Shown: positions 23,378 through 35,847 of the stretch, in pieces | How the letters are laid out: every line of letters starts with the position of its first letter | How positions within the stretch are numbered: the stretch's first letter is position 1 | Source: Diphasiastrum complanatum | Taxonomy: Eukaryota; Streptophyta; Lycopodiopsida; Lycopodiales; Lycopodiaceae | NCBI GenBank assembly: GCA_029204225.1 | Contig: MU831860.1 | Span: 36,111 to 100,110, forward strand | Direction: 5' to 3' | DNA length: 64,000 bases | The notes under the pieces: model-generated | The model's database searches: none | Told to the model about the DNA's origin: nothing | What the model saw: only the letters and a program-made list of their open reading frames with translations | Translations under genes and position numbers: made by a program

Positions 23378-24906
23378 CTCCCTCTTGAACCTTGCAGCTT
23401 TGTTCGTTCAATCCAATTGCCTCTCTTTGCTTGGTAAAGAGTGGCTTGTCGAGCGATTTTGTGAGGAGATCTGCAATCATACTTTCTGATATTATGAACT
23501 GGACCTGGAGCTCTCCTTTCGAGATCAAATCTCGAATATGATGGTACTTCAAAGGAATGTGCTTTGTCTTTGAATGGAAGACAAGATCCTGGGACAAATA
23601 TATGGTAGTCTGAGAGTCCATCATCATCGTGATTGGCCCCTCTTGTGGTATCCCGATTGCCTCCAACATCATTTGCAGCCACACTACCTCATTCGCCACC
23701 TTCGAGGCTGCGACATACTCAACTTCGCAAGAGGATTGAGCTACCAAGGTTTGCTTTTTGCATATCCAGCTGATTGCAGCTCCGCACGCTATCGTACATC
23801 CTCCAGTTATGGACTTGTTGTCATCTTTGTAGCTCGCCCAGTTCACATCACTGTAGTGATGCAGCTCGAATCCTTTCTCTTCGTTTCTAGCTCTGTAGGT
23901 TAATCCAACATTCTGAGTACCCTTTAGATATTGTAGGATTCGTTTGGCCATTTTCCAATGTGCTAGACCAGGATTGGAACAGAATTGGCTCAATGCGTAA
24001 ACAAAAAAGGCCAGATCAGGTCTGGTACAAATTGTTAAGTACATCAGACTACCGATTAAGTTCTGGTAGGGTATACTTGCCATCTTCTGTTCTTCTTCTG
24101 TTTTTGGGCAATCATGTTTCGTGAGCTTGGCTCCAGCTATCATTGGTGTGACTTTCTCTACACAGTCCATCATGTGGTACTGCTTCAACACTTTTCTGGC
24201 GTATTCTGACTGACTCAAGTGTATTTCGCCATTTATTTGATCTCTTCTGATCTCCAGCCCTAGGCATTTTGTTGCTTCTCCAAGACCTGTGATTTTGTAG
24301 TTTTCAGAAATCTGACTCTTCGTGTCTTTGATCAACATCAAGGGATTTCCTATCATCAACGAATCATTCACAAAAATGGTCAGTATCACAAAATCCTTTC
24401 CTACTCTTTTGATGTAGACATTATAGTCTGGTTGAGTAGGATTGAAGTCTAGAGACTTCAGAAGACCATCAAGCTTTTTGTATCAGGCTTGTGATGCCTG
24501 TTTGAAACCGTAGATGCATCTCTGCAATCGACAGACATATTGCCTGTTCTTGGGGTCTTCATAGCCTTCAGGTTGCTTTATGAAAAATTTCTTCCTCTAG
24601 ATCTCTGTGGAAAAAGGTTGTTTTCACGTCAATCTGGTGAATTTCCAGATTGTACTGTGTGGCATATGCAAGGAGCAGCCTTATGCTTGTCATCTTGACC
24701 ATGGGCGAATATGTGTCGAAGTAGTCGACACCATATCTCTGCGTGTAGCCCTTCGCAACAAGCCTTGCTTTGTAGCGGCCAATGGTGCCATCTGATTTCA
24801 GCTTCTTCTTGTACACCCATTTGCAGTCGACTACTTTTCTGTTTTCTAGCAGTGGCTCTAATGTCCATTCCTCGTTTTGCCTCATCGACTCGATCTCTTC
24901 TGACAT
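23378..24906 (-). pseudogene. copia reverse transcriptase-RNase H
   Basis: RT starts at 24906 (MSEEIESMRQNEEWTLEPL, DCKWVYKKKLKSDG, RLVAKGYTQRYGVDY). A break with stops lies near 24570-24480. The 441-codon stretch from 24389 carries the catalytic box as IFVNDSLMIG instead of YVDD, so one metal-binding Asp is Asn. It continues with YQNLIGSLMYLTICTRPDLAF and the RNase H domain (HHYSDVNWASYKDDNKS, SCEVEYVAASK, KTKHIPLKYHHIRDLI, IADLLTKSLDKPLF). The open frame then runs through the polypurine tract into the LTR, which is incidental. Confidence 0.9.
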
Positions 24907-24927
24907 TGCTTGTTTCCATAATTCTCC

Positions 24928-26384
24928 CTATGGACTTTGGATAGCTTCTTGGTATGTAGCTGGCTCTTCTATGAAGTTGCAGTACTCGAACTGCGTGTCT
25001 TTGCTCCATTGAAGATTGTTAGAATAGCAGTCTGGAGGTCTTCTTTGTCTTGTTGACCTTCGAGGTTCATTTCGTCGCTGCTCGAACATTTCTTGTTCGT
25101 GGGGTTGATTCTCTGTTTCCAGCTGCTCTGGAGTTTGGGGTCCTGCATTTTGATTTGATGACTGTCCTCGATCTCCCTCTTGAATAGGCAGCAGTGTGAA
25201 GATCTCATGGCCTCTTTCGTCTTTCAGCCCAGGGAATTTGGACTTGTCGAACTTCACATCTCTGTTCGAAACAACCTTCTTCATGGTTGGATCGTAGAGT
25301 GTGTGAATGGAATCCGATGTTGCTTGCCTTTCTGACAAGCTTCGCAGAACTCAGCTTCGGGCCTTGATATTTTGAGACCTGTGACAATGTCCTTTGTGCT
25401 CATGTCATACAGGCTCAGCATGTTCAGATGATACATTCTCCTATGCCAGAGCTGATCTTCGTTTTCTGAAGCATTTAATATGCTATCAGAGTTGCTGATT
25501 ATTTTGGCCTGGTAGAGGTTTTCTTCTCTGCATCTGACCGTCAGCAACTTGTTTGTCATCTTCTCGATCATACGGCAAGTGTTGCCATCGAACAAAACTC
25601 GAATGCCTAGATCTATCATCTTGGAGACAGATAATAGATCTTTTATGAGTGAGGGCACATAGAGTGCTTCTGGCAGCTCTGCTGGGCCTGACAATGTTCG
25701 TAGTTGTAGAGAGCCGATGCCCTTGACATCATGTCTGCTTCCATCGCCTAGAATCACCGCTCTGTTGTTTTCGAGTTCGCAAAAGTTGATCAAGATATTC
25801 TTGTTGCAAATTATGTGAGATGTTGCTCCTGAATCGATGACCACATCGTAGTCATGTTCGAAGTAGCTTGTCGAAGCTTCATCGAGTATCGTAAAAGCTT
25901 CGTCACCTCTTTCTGCATCTTTAGATGATTTTGCAACGTTTGCTTTTTCAGCTTTGTTTTTTCTTTTTGGGTTGAATCTGCAGTCATATGCAGAATGCCC
26001 TTTCTGCTTGCAATGCATGCAAGGTATTGTTGGATTGAACCAGCATTTGTTGGCTGTATGGCCTGGTTTGTGGCAGTGATCGTAGGAAGAAGATTGTTGA
26101 TTCGAGGACTTCGTCTTCTCGAATCTTGGCTTGTTTTTGTTCTTTTTCTTTACTTTCGCGAAGAGAGCCTTCTCTTGATCACTGCTTCCCTCTCCTTCGT
26201 CTCTCATCAGTCTCTCATCAGCGACAAGACTGACTGCTTTGTCGAATGTCATATCTGGTAGACTCAGTATGAGCATTCTCAACGGCTGATAGGACGTCGG
26301 TAGAGATTTCATGAAGTACATCAGCTTTTGTGGTGCTGGGACCTGGTGCTCCTGTCCTGATGCAGCGAGTTGAGTGAAGATCAT
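24928..26384 (-). pseudogene. copia gag-protease-pre-integrase joined to post-integrase segment
   Basis: 26384-25281 is a 367-codon open stretch. It has a gag core (QKLMYFMKSLPTSYQPLRML), a CHKPGHTANKC and a CMHCKQKGHSAYDC knuckle, the protease VIDSGATSHII, VILGDGSRHDVKGIGS, and the pre-integrase LWHRRMYHLN ... FCEACQKGKQ. In the overlapping frame at about 25335 this switches straight to SIHTLYDPTMKKVVSNRDVK, which in copia elements lies after the integrase core, then to a Glu/Gln-rich linker (24928-25270). Roughly 250-300 codons of rve core expected between them are missing. Confidence 0.88.
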
Positions 26385-26386
26385 TC

Positions 26387-26690
26387 TTATCTTCTCAACG
26401 TGCTAATCCAACTGGTTGCCATCCCACCGTATTGATTGCAGCTGATTGTGAAGGTGCATGACTGAACTGCAGTCCTCACTTCATACTTCTGCTTTAATCT
26501 TTCCCATGTTGCATGGTTGCTTTCGTAGTCTTCAATCTGCATGAGTAGATCTTCATTTATGGACGAAACGATGATCGCCATTGCACGCTCATCCTTTCTG
26601 ATCCATTCAGCTCTCATCGGGTCTCCCTCTGGAGGCTGCACCTCTGAGAGCTCGGTCACAAGGTATTCTTGACTTTAAATTTATGACCTA
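26387..26690 (-). pseudogene. copia gag N-terminal part
   Basis: The 90-codon stretch reads VTELSEVQPPEGDPMRAEWI and ERAMAIIVSSINEDLLMQIE, then ATWERLKQKYEV, the standard start of copia gag. It is separated from the next gag block by a stop near 26386. No leader or PBS is recognisable upstream. Confidence 0.75.
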
Positions 26691-26699
26691 GGGAGAGTG

Positions 26700-27720
26700 A
26701 TTCATTACAATATTGGACAAGCATGCATTGGCCGTACGATTATATCCCTCTCTTTATAGTGGGAATTTGGTGCACATATTAGCTCTAGGATCACTAGCAA
26801 GGCACAAAACTATACTTTATGGAAGAAAAAAAATACATATAAAAGGGTTTGGTAAATTATTGCTACGGACATCATACTAATACAAATATACATATTATGC
26901 AAATTTAAACTTCTTGTTTGTATTATAAATCTATGGAGTTTTTAGTTTATTCAAAGTTAATATAGATAGCTACATTGTATAATCAATGTTTGTAATATAA
27001 AAGTTATCTTTGTTGTTGACGTTAATCATTGAGAAAGAGAGAGTTAAAAGTAATAATTAATTGTGCATAACAATCTTCTCTCTTTAGATTTCTAAGTTGG
27101 AAGGGCTAGTACTTATCAAAGCCATGGTCCTATTGAGTTGTAAAAATCTCTTTTGTTGATTACAATGTATTGATTAATCAATTGCTTGGTTGGAGAGTTG
27201 CTCCTAATTTCCCGCTTGAATCTACTATGTTGTATGAATTACTAGTGATTTCACTGAATTCTCAACTTTTCTTATTAACTTAAACAATGGTGCGTCCATA
27301 TACTTAAAAAGAAAACTTACAAAGTTCAATCTTTGGTTTGATATAGGTACTTCTATTAATCACATATGTCACATATATAGGTGAATGATTTCATCAATAT
27401 ACATATATGGATCCTAATTAATCTTTTGAATTTTGTATGTTTGCGTATGTGGTCATATTGTTTACCATATATAGTTGTTACCTAAGCATAAGTATAGCTT
27501 TTTGAAATACGTGCATATTGGAGTTTGATTTTTGCACATTGCAATCATGTGTGCCGATTTTATAAGTATATGTTGCATGAATATTTTCAATCCTCAATAT
27601 TCTAAAGACAAGAAGTTTTTTATGATATGATATTGTTGATTACACAAAGACATAATTGTCTATGACTTAAAAAGGTTGTTGAAGAATTTCTTGACAATAG
27701 TAAGGGCAACACTTACTTGC
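26700..27720. other. AT-rich gene-free DNA
   Basis: No open stretch of note and no recognisable domain. Strongly AT-rich with scattered TATA-like runs. Confidence 0.5.
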
Positions 27721-27734
27721 TTTAATATCTTTCC

Positions 27735-28390
27735 CATAATGTAAATACCTACAGATTTTTTTCAAGTGTATTTGAAAGTTGCCTTAAAGGGCATAATTTT
27801 GTACTTTTGAAAAGTATGAGCAATAAATACCTTACAGATTTGTAAGGTACTTTTGCTATTTTTAGAAAGTCTGAGAATCACATTACATTTTTGTAATGTT
27901 CAATTGCTATTTTTAGAAAGTTAGATGAAATCTAAATTTGCTATTTTTGGAGATTGACTTTTTAAAAATAGAAAAAAAATCTGTTGGCATTTACGGAGGG
28001 GAAGGCCCACGAGCGGGGGAGCCTTCCGCGTTGTGAGGTGCCCACGGGCTGCTGCCCTCGGGCGCCTCACAACGTGGAAGGCCCCCGCCCTGGGCCTTCC
28101 CCCTTACGTAAAGCACTTCAAAAAAATTTGCAATGTATTTTGAGGTAACCTTAATTGGAAGAATATGACAGCTGTAACAACTTCACACATCAAAGGAAGC
28201 TTACACTCTATAAGGTTCCTCTTAAAAAATTGTTTTACCCAGAGGTAAAAAGTCACACATGTTTTTACCAACAGTAAAAACTTATCACCTGATGTAAAAA
28301 AATTTCACTTACTGCAACAAAAAATTACTACCTTATGTAAGAAAATTTTTCCAGTAAAAAAATCAATAAATTCAATCAGCAAAAAAGCAA
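27735..28390. repeat. Foldback-centred interspersed repeat, copy 1
   Basis: An AT-rich repeat of about 650 bp with a very GC-rich centre. Flanks align with the copy at about 43640-44215. Shared parts include AAGGTACTNTTRCTATTTTTAG, GTCTGTTGG.NTTACGGA, AAAGCACTYCAAAAAA, and GGAAGAATATGACAGC.GTAACAACTTCA. The centre (27991-28108) is an inverted repeat with arms of about 50 bp holding GGGGAAGGCCC and GCGGGGG...CCTTCC, enclosing a nested hairpin (CGTTGTGAGGTGCCC ... GGGCGCCTCACAACG). It looks like a non-autonomous (MITE-like) element; terminal repeats and target duplication are not resolved. Confidence 0.7.
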
Positions 28391-28548
28391 ATTGAATGGA
28401 GAAACTGCTGTAAATTAGGCATATTCATATTCTCACGTCCTTAAGCTTGCTTCACTTCATCCTAACTTTTAATCTTTGCCAACACTCGAGCTTCACTGCT
28501 GGTAAAAGTTTATGGAAGCTAAGTTGATCCTCTTTGAAATGCTCAAAC

Positions 28549-28572
28549 AGAGGCGGGGGCCTTCCCCTATAC
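28549..28572. repeat. Half copy of the GC-rich foldback core
   Basis: GCGGGGGCCTTCCCCTATAC here is identical to the right half of the foldback core at about 43960-43980. It is not preceded by the matching left arm. Confidence 0.5.
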
Positions 28573-28599
28573 AAACAACTTTGTGAAAAAGAAACTAGA

Positions 28600-31370
28600 A
28601 TGCATATAACTCAAAGAATCAATGGAAGCACATTCCAAGCACATACCACTTCCATCCTGATAATAGTCTTGCAATAATTGCATAGCCACTTTTTAAGTAT
28701 GCATTGCTCTACTTTGCCTTGTATTCCTACTCATTGCCACCCAGCTTTGCTTGTATTTTTTCAAAAACATATTGGTTACTACCACCATTTTAAATATGCA
28801 ACCTCCTATTTGATATTGGATGACATGCTGTATTATTCCCATTGTCTTTATGTCCCATTTCATGGCTTCTATTAAAATATTTTCTTGCAAAGTATTCTCA
28901 ATCTCTACTAGAAATACATTATGAATTTTAAAATTTCCTGCGGTTGATTGAAACTTGATATTCTTTGGTCAACAATTTCATGACATTGTTCTTTGTACCT
29001 TTTTTATTTCTATGAACTTTATCAAAGGTTTCATTTTATAATCAATTCCATCACACTTTTAGCTTAGTTTGTGAAAATCATTAAGCAAGCATTACATATC
29101 TTCCTAACAAACAATGTGCTCTAATGATTTTTTTTATTTTTCTTGCTTTGAAGTTGCTCCATATTTCAAATTCAGACTTTATTGAGGGCTAAAAATTTGT
29201 TCATCCAACAATGTTGGCTCGCTTGGTTAGCTTGGCATCCAAAGTTTGTTTGGTTCTAGATTCAAGCCCCCCTTGGAGACCAATATGCATTCTTTTGTTG
29301 ATGGTGGACAATCGTAGTCCTTAACAATATTTTAGAAGATTAATCTCCACAATTTTGTTTTAGAGATAATGATTGGAACTTTTTCTTACCCTTTGACAAA
29401 TCCAACAATAATACATTCCTTAAGAAGTAGTACTAATTTTAGCTTTTTCTTGAATTCAAAAGACTAGTAATCTTTATTACCTTGACTACTTGTTTCTAAT
29501 TACAGCTCTCCCTTGCAATATTGCATGATGCCCCCCCAAGTTCATATTCATGCTAGTGAACTTCTTGTTTGCTACTAGGGAGCTATACTCCACAAGGTCA
29601 TGCTCCTGTTGCTAAGCTTGTAATTTACTATTAGGAACGTTGGAAATTAAATATACAAAGATTAGTTGTGAAGTTTGGTAAAATCTCAGTAAGCCACAAA
29701 AATCTTGAGTGGTCAAATTGGAGTATTCAACCTCCAAATGAAAACTATTTTTTTGGGTTTTTATGTCCTAGTTTGTTCAATGGAGCTGTGTAGAAGTCCT
29801 TAGCTCTAGAAGAGGAAAGGAAGTCCTAACCAGCTCCTCCCAACTTATTGTTGGAGGACCATTCTAACAATTATTTACATAGCTTTATTTCAACCATAAG
29901 AGGAGTAATGAACTTATTCTATCCTTTTTTACTAGATTGTAATGTTATGATGTGTTGACATTGACGGAAATAATTGAACAAAGGAGATTCACAGTGATAT
30001 GATTATTGCTCAATTTGGTAGAATGGCACTAATCTTGCCTTTGCAATTACCAATAGTTGAGAAAGTAAATGAATCAGACACCTACAAAGTAAACAATGCT
30101 AAAATATTGTTGTACTTAACCAAAATACTAAATTTTGAGCTTTATATCTTTCATAACAAAGGTACGTAATTTGAGCTAAATTGTTTACGTTCTAGTACTA
30201 TGAAAATTGAGCTTGATAGAGCTTAAGATCATGATGTAAGTCTAAGGAATACTCGCTAAAACAATCATTCAAAAACAATCTTTTGTTTTTAAACTACATA
30301 GTAGAAAAATAAAACTCAACCTAAGAGCTTGTAACTGTGACTATACTAAACGGCTCTTCAACTAGACAAATTTGGACAAATTTTGAACGACTTACTTTAG
30401 AATGGGGATTCAAGCTTTAATTCATAAAAGTATCATAAAACCTTTTGTCTTAGAATAGTAATTCCAGTGGTTGGATTGCAACTAATGTGTACTAATATTG
30501 ATACATGATTACCATCAAAATGTCATTCTGAAGTGTGTGACATAGACTATGGTCTACTTTTGCCAAAAAAATGTCATAAACTTTGGATAGTGTTGGTGGA
30601 CATGGTGGATAGTGTTAGTGGACATGTGTTAGATTTGAATTAGGTTTAATCGGAGTGTCGAATGTCAAATGTCGATCTTCAGTTGAACAATATTTGAATC
30701 GAGGAATGTTACTAATAATATTTGAAGGAAGTTCTATCAAATTTCGACTACTTGAAAACACAAACTTGATGAATTTCTTGCTACTCGAATCCTGAGTAAA
30801 AATACAAACCTTTGAATTTTGCTTGAATTTGACACACGCAATTTCCACATGAAGGGGAGTCGAATTAAAATTCCAACAATTGTTAGTATTGGTTCAATGT
30901 CAAGAATTACTAGCCATACACGTGTTTCTAATGTTAATAATTCACATATTTTACTGAAACACATTTCATTCAATGAAGCCTTGTTTCTAATTAGTGTAAT
31001 TAAAAAACCACTTTTTCTTTTTCATTGATTTCTTTCAAAGTTTCAACAAATCTACTTTTGTGTTTAAAAATGCAGTTATTTTTGGTCTGAGGGAGAGTGT
31101 GGGAATAGGAAATGAGATAAATTATAAATGAAAATCTAGAATATGCTTGAAACTTCAAAGTTGAGGGGGGAGAAAGTGAGGGAGACAAAAAACTTATAAG
31201 CTCTTGTAGGTTATACTTAAGATTAGTGTTAGAACATAGAATAGTGTGTTTTTCCCATAAAAGAAGGCTACAAATAAACAACAAACCGCACACAAAACAA
31301 AATAGAACAAAAACCCTAAAATCATTTAATTGATTCTTTCCTAAGATTACCGATAATTAAATTTAAAAAA
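28600..31370. other. Gene-poor AT-rich DNA
   Basis: Only short open stretches with no domain I recognise. A tRNA-like, SINE-type promoter pair lies at 29215-29269 (separate entry). Confidence 0.45.
29215..29345 (+). repeat. Possible tRNA-derived SINE
   Basis: TGGCTCGCTTGGTTAG (29215-29230) fits a Pol III A box. GATTCAAGCCC (29259-29269) fits a B box at the usual spacing of about 40-45 bp. The sequence does not fold as a functional tRNA. No A-tail or target-site duplication was confirmed, so this is tentative. Confidence 0.35.
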
Positions 31371-31379
31371 TTTAAATTG

Positions 31380-31610
31380 AATTTTTTTTGTAGCCTTCAA
31401 AGATAGCACGTCGATGTGCCAAGGATCTCACCGGTAAAAAAAATTCCGATGAAATCCTTGGCACGCCGACGTGCTCCATCTTTGGAGTCTGCAATTTTTT
31501 ATTTCTCATTTCATATAGCATGCCGGCATGCTATATTTAAAGGCTGCAAAAAAAAACTTTAATTATTTCACTTAGCACATCGGCTTACTATGTTCGGAGG
31601 TTGAAAGAAA
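31380..31610. repeat. Palindrome-bearing tandem array, about 57-bp period
   Basis: Four 16-base cores of the form AGCAYGCCGGCRTGCT begin at 31405, 31460, 31517 and 31574 (spacings 55, 57, 57). The third sits in a perfect 24-bp palindrome (31513-31536). The first two also form the ends of a near-perfect 30-bp inverted repeat (31405-31475). Between cores are T/A-rich spacers with CTGCAA boxes. Confidence 0.75.
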
Positions 31611-34600
31611 TATTCTAAAATAATGATTTTACTCAAAATTTGATTCTCAAAATGTGTCAATAGAGTATCGTGTAGTGTGGATTATGACAGCAGGTATTAG
31701 GCAGAACTTAAGAGGTCAACTCTGAAGTTAGGATTCAAGATTGATTGTTGATTAATTATATCTACATCGCTTCATCGCTAAAAGCGCACTTATTTTTGTC
31801 ATAATAGAATGCTGGAATGAAATCCTTCATCAAGTGTCGCTATTAACTGGTGTTTCTTGCCAGTTTAAAGTGGGCCGATCAGTCTGGTTCAAACCGATTT
31901 GAACCAGCCAGGTCAGTTCGAATCGAAAAAGTCTGAATTATTTTTAATTTCGCTTTTTTGGTTTGTTTTTTAATTGCTAAGACTTCTATTTTTATAAAAA
32001 CAAGTTTTGAATACAACGCCATATTCTGTTCATTACAGGTCCATTGATTTGTTTACATGTTTGTGTCTTGAAATTTGAGAATCCAGACTAGTAGTCTAGC
32101 TACCTCTGGTAGCATTGGGCAATTTGAGCTGCGAACAAAAACTTGTGCAATTGAACAAACACGAATGATGTATTTTGAAAAAAGTCAAATTTAACTTCAT
32201 GAACCATTAGCAGACCAAATGTTTTAAGAGTTCAAACATTAAATTACAATACTCAGAATTCGTATCACTATAAAATATTAAAACTAGTATTCAACAATGA
32301 ATGGAGCTTTCCTTTTTTTTCCCCGATTCAAATCGGATTTGGGTCCGACCTGGGTCCGAGTAATCCATTCAATTCGAAGCACTGTTTGAGGTTCGAACCT
32401 CAGTTTGTGGAAACTATACTACAAGCATACTTTTTAATCAACTACTAATAAGTTAACAATATTACTTGTTTTAATGTCACAAGACTACCAACTAGAATGC
32501 TTATTTTTGGTCGGAACGTGGTACTAAATGAAAACAGAAAAAGGTATTTGCTTACCTGCTGACCGTGATCTCCCCACTTTACGTTTTCTTCTGTAATGTT
32601 TGTAATACATTGCCACTTTCTTTGCAATGTCGATGCCGTTTGGCATCACGTCATGTCCAAATCAAAACCAACATGTAGCCCTCCAAGACATCGCAATGTC
32701 TAACAAGGAATCAAGGGTCACTGAAATGGTGTCCTCGTATGTTATTTCTGATAGCCACAGTAGTGACAGTCTTCCTTGTTGCACTCTATAAAGCCAATAG
32801 CATACCAAATGCTGTTTTCAAGTAGATTACCTGATTATCCAGTTCATGCATTTACAGCTCCGGACCAACTTGTTTACAGTTGAGTTCATGATGCTTTACC
32901 TGTTGTTATAACAACAATTTCCAATGTGTTCCCCCTGACTGACAAATCTATCAGGTTCTCATCAAGTATTAATGTTTTCTTGCTTTGTTAAACAAGTACG
33001 ATGTTTTTTTTTTTGGGTCACGTTCTGGAACAGAACCTGTTCCGTTCTGGAATTGGGCAACTATGCTGTCCAGCATGACACTGCATGCATGCAGCTTTAA
33101 AAAAGAAACTAAGGGTTTCTTGACTACCCATCATAACAGCACTTTAGCATAAATACTCTAAACCAATAATACTTCCATGGATGAAATAATTTCTACTGAC
33201 CACCCAGAAGAGTAGGACTCACTAATTCAGTCACTTGTTCATTTTCAGAACAATCTGAAGCATGCTTGTAGCATTCTCACATGTCAAACACATATGATGA
33301 GCTAAGCAAGAAAGAAAGAAAACATGATATTGTGTCAAGCCAAGAATCTGGTTCGACACTCCACCGTCATTGGCACTTAGTGCAACGGCACAAATCACAA
33401 GCCCACGTTTGGCAGGTGGAGCCCCATGCCACGTCAGACATTGTCACCTCTACACTGGCGAACACTGGTCTCTTATGAAGCCAATCTGTACCCCCTTCAG
33501 ACAGATCAATCAACAAACCAACAAAATGTACATGCCAGCCAAATAGCTCATGCACATTGTAGATAAAACTGACTTAAGACAATCTAGCAGTAGAGAAATA
33601 CTTCAAACATGAAGTTACTATTCTAAAAAAACACAACATCCTAATTTTCCAAGAGTGAAGTAAAATGCTAAGAAGCAAAATTCAGAAAAAGGTTAACTTT
33701 GGTCCAATATGTTCCAAAGCACATAATTACTGTTCGCCAGGTCCTTGTGCTTGCCTGACTAGAAAGTTGTACATAGGTAGGAAGACATAAATCATCTTTA
33801 GTCTCACAATTATGACTGAGAAGAATCACCTCGAATACATGCAATACATGCACATAAACAAAGAAGCTCCATAATGATAACTGTATCATTTGAAAATTGA
33901 CATCACCATCGATTGAAAAAATTCAACCAAAAAAGAAGAAACATGGTACTCTGAATTTGCATTGAATAACTTTTAAAGTACAGAACACAGTATATGTACA
34001 TTTCACATCTCCTTTAAGTTCTACAAAAAAATCATCATGCACAAATCTCAATCACGTGACACAATCTTTTGTGATAAAGCGTTCTTGCTAAAGAATCATT
34101 CTTTGCCTAGACCAAGATGTACTTTATCCAAACTCATCTTCTACAGTCAAATATTTATATATAATTTTGTGATTCAAAATTACAACAAAGCTCTGCTCCT
34201 GTTCTTGGTATGGGATTGACTACCCAAGTTCTAATCCCGCCCACACCTGGGCTGCCTTTGACAAAAGACAACTACAAGGAACCATTTGTTCCAGATATGA
34301 CGATCCTTTGACATAGCCAGCTTCACCATACAACTATGATTACTTGGTAGTAATATGAATTCCTCCCTAAGCCTTTGCAACAACTTTGGCTAATGAGATT
34401 ATAGAATAAACAACCATCTTTCACATTCTCTACCCTCAAAAACACAATCTTGACCATTCAAGACTTTTATATTACTTGGCACCTCTAGATAATACAATGT
34501 TGTACTAGTACTTCTCATTCTCGAAATATCATTGAGAAGTCCCTTCAACACATAAGAGAATAAAATTGTTACTCCAAGCATGTGCATAATCTGAATGCTC

Positions 34601-35240
34601 CATCTTGGAATGTTGCTCTGTTTTTAGAGGGCTGGCTTTGTATCTTTTCCCTTGAATTTCTAGGATAGCACTACAATAGATAGGAATCATAGGATACGGA
34701 TACAAGCAATTTATATATTACAGATATTATGTCTAGGATAGCACTGCAATAGATAGGATACAAGCAATTTTCAACCTTGAGTCCACCCACAAAGTCTTAG
34801 ATCATCTACGTCATCATGCACATTTACAACATTTCAACTCATATAGATGTCCTTGGTACACCAACAAGCTCTTCACAAGCTTGAATAATTAGTTGATAAA
34901 CAAACTGCAAAATAATAGCTTAGATAGTGAGCACTATCTCCTTCACGTTGATTGTTTAAATTAACCAGCTATGGGGTGAGATTTTGGTCAAGAAATTATG
35001 GTGCAAATATATTGGAATAAACAAGCCTTTAATGTCTTGCAGTTCTGCTGCCTTGAAGATTGCCAAAAATATTGAGATAGTAGGAAGGACCAATCCTTGA
35101 GACATGAGATATTACAGCTCATTGTGACTCCTCTGAAAGCTTTGGCATTTCTATGTCGACAACATTTTTAGCTTCAGTCTCTCTAATATCATACACCAGT
35201 CAATAATTTGCCTGCTACGTGAGCAGAGGTGCATTCAAAG
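31611..35240. other. Gene-poor DNA left of the S7m gene
   Basis: No supportable coding sequence. Minor features are a perfect 10-bp-arm inverted repeat CTGGTTCAAA/TTTGAACCAG near 31892-31915 and an imperfect direct duplication starting at 34662 and 34732 (CTAGGATAGCACTRCAATAG). The 3' UTR of the minus-strand S7m gene probably ends between about 35.2 and 35.8 kb. Confidence 0.45.
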
Positions 35241-35847
35241 GATGACTAGTAGATGCTTATAAACAGCACATCGTTGGAGATGTATCGAAAAAAATCTTGA
35301 ACAAAACCTTCATAAAAAAAGCAAATGAGAAGACCAAAAACGATTTCAAGACAGTACACCCTGTACAGGCGTCTCCCCAGAAGCTATAGATCCCAAATAT
35401 TGTAATAAGTCTATTATTTATAAGGGGTCTGCAAAATTCCAGGCAGCAACCAGCTTTTCCAAGTGAATAATCCAAAAAAAACGCTGAACATTGCAAATGA
35501 ACATAAACCGGGTGCTTCTGCAAGCCAAAGGGAAGAACAAAGAGCTGATGCTATATCTCTAGATCATTCATTGAATTTCATTTGGTGTTTGATATTCCGA
35601 ATGCCTTTTGTTAATCAACAGGCAATTAAACACTCAAAATAGTTCTCGTTTTGAAAATGAGTTCCATAGCCTTGAACATGTGGAAGGGGCGGAAAATAAT
35701 TCAGACAGGTAAAGAGTCTGCTTTAACTGGCCCAACTTTGCCATGCGTAAGGCACATTTAAAATGTTTCTGAATTTACGAACGAATGAAAGCGAGCAAGT
35801 TAATCACACTACAAAGCGGCACCTTTCATAAGCACATTGAATAGAGG

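Larger units (their letters stand above)
23378..26690 (-). mobile_element. copia element with deleted integrase core
   Basis: Minus-strand copia element: gag (26659-26387 and 26384 on), zinc knuckles, protease and pre-integrase (to about 25335). Then comes the post-integrase segment and RT (25335-24450) and RT/RNase H (24389-23378), the polypurine tract and the 3' LTR. The DDE core of integrase is absent. The 5' leader, PBS and 5' LTR are also missing to the right of about 26690, where AT-rich unrelated DNA starts. It is therefore a truncated, non-autonomous copy. Confidence 0.88.

Noticed and set aside
25995-26261. Plus-strand open stretch over the copia gag
   Set aside because: Antisense shadow of the zinc-knuckle region with no motif of its own.
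27991-28108. GC-rich foldback considered as an rRNA or tRNA fragment
   Set aside because: No rRNA or tRNA signature. It is a simple inverted repeat shared with another AT-rich repeat copy.
34180-34270. Another possible B-box-like sequence (GTTCTAATCCC)
   Set aside because: No convincing A box at the correct distance on either strand.
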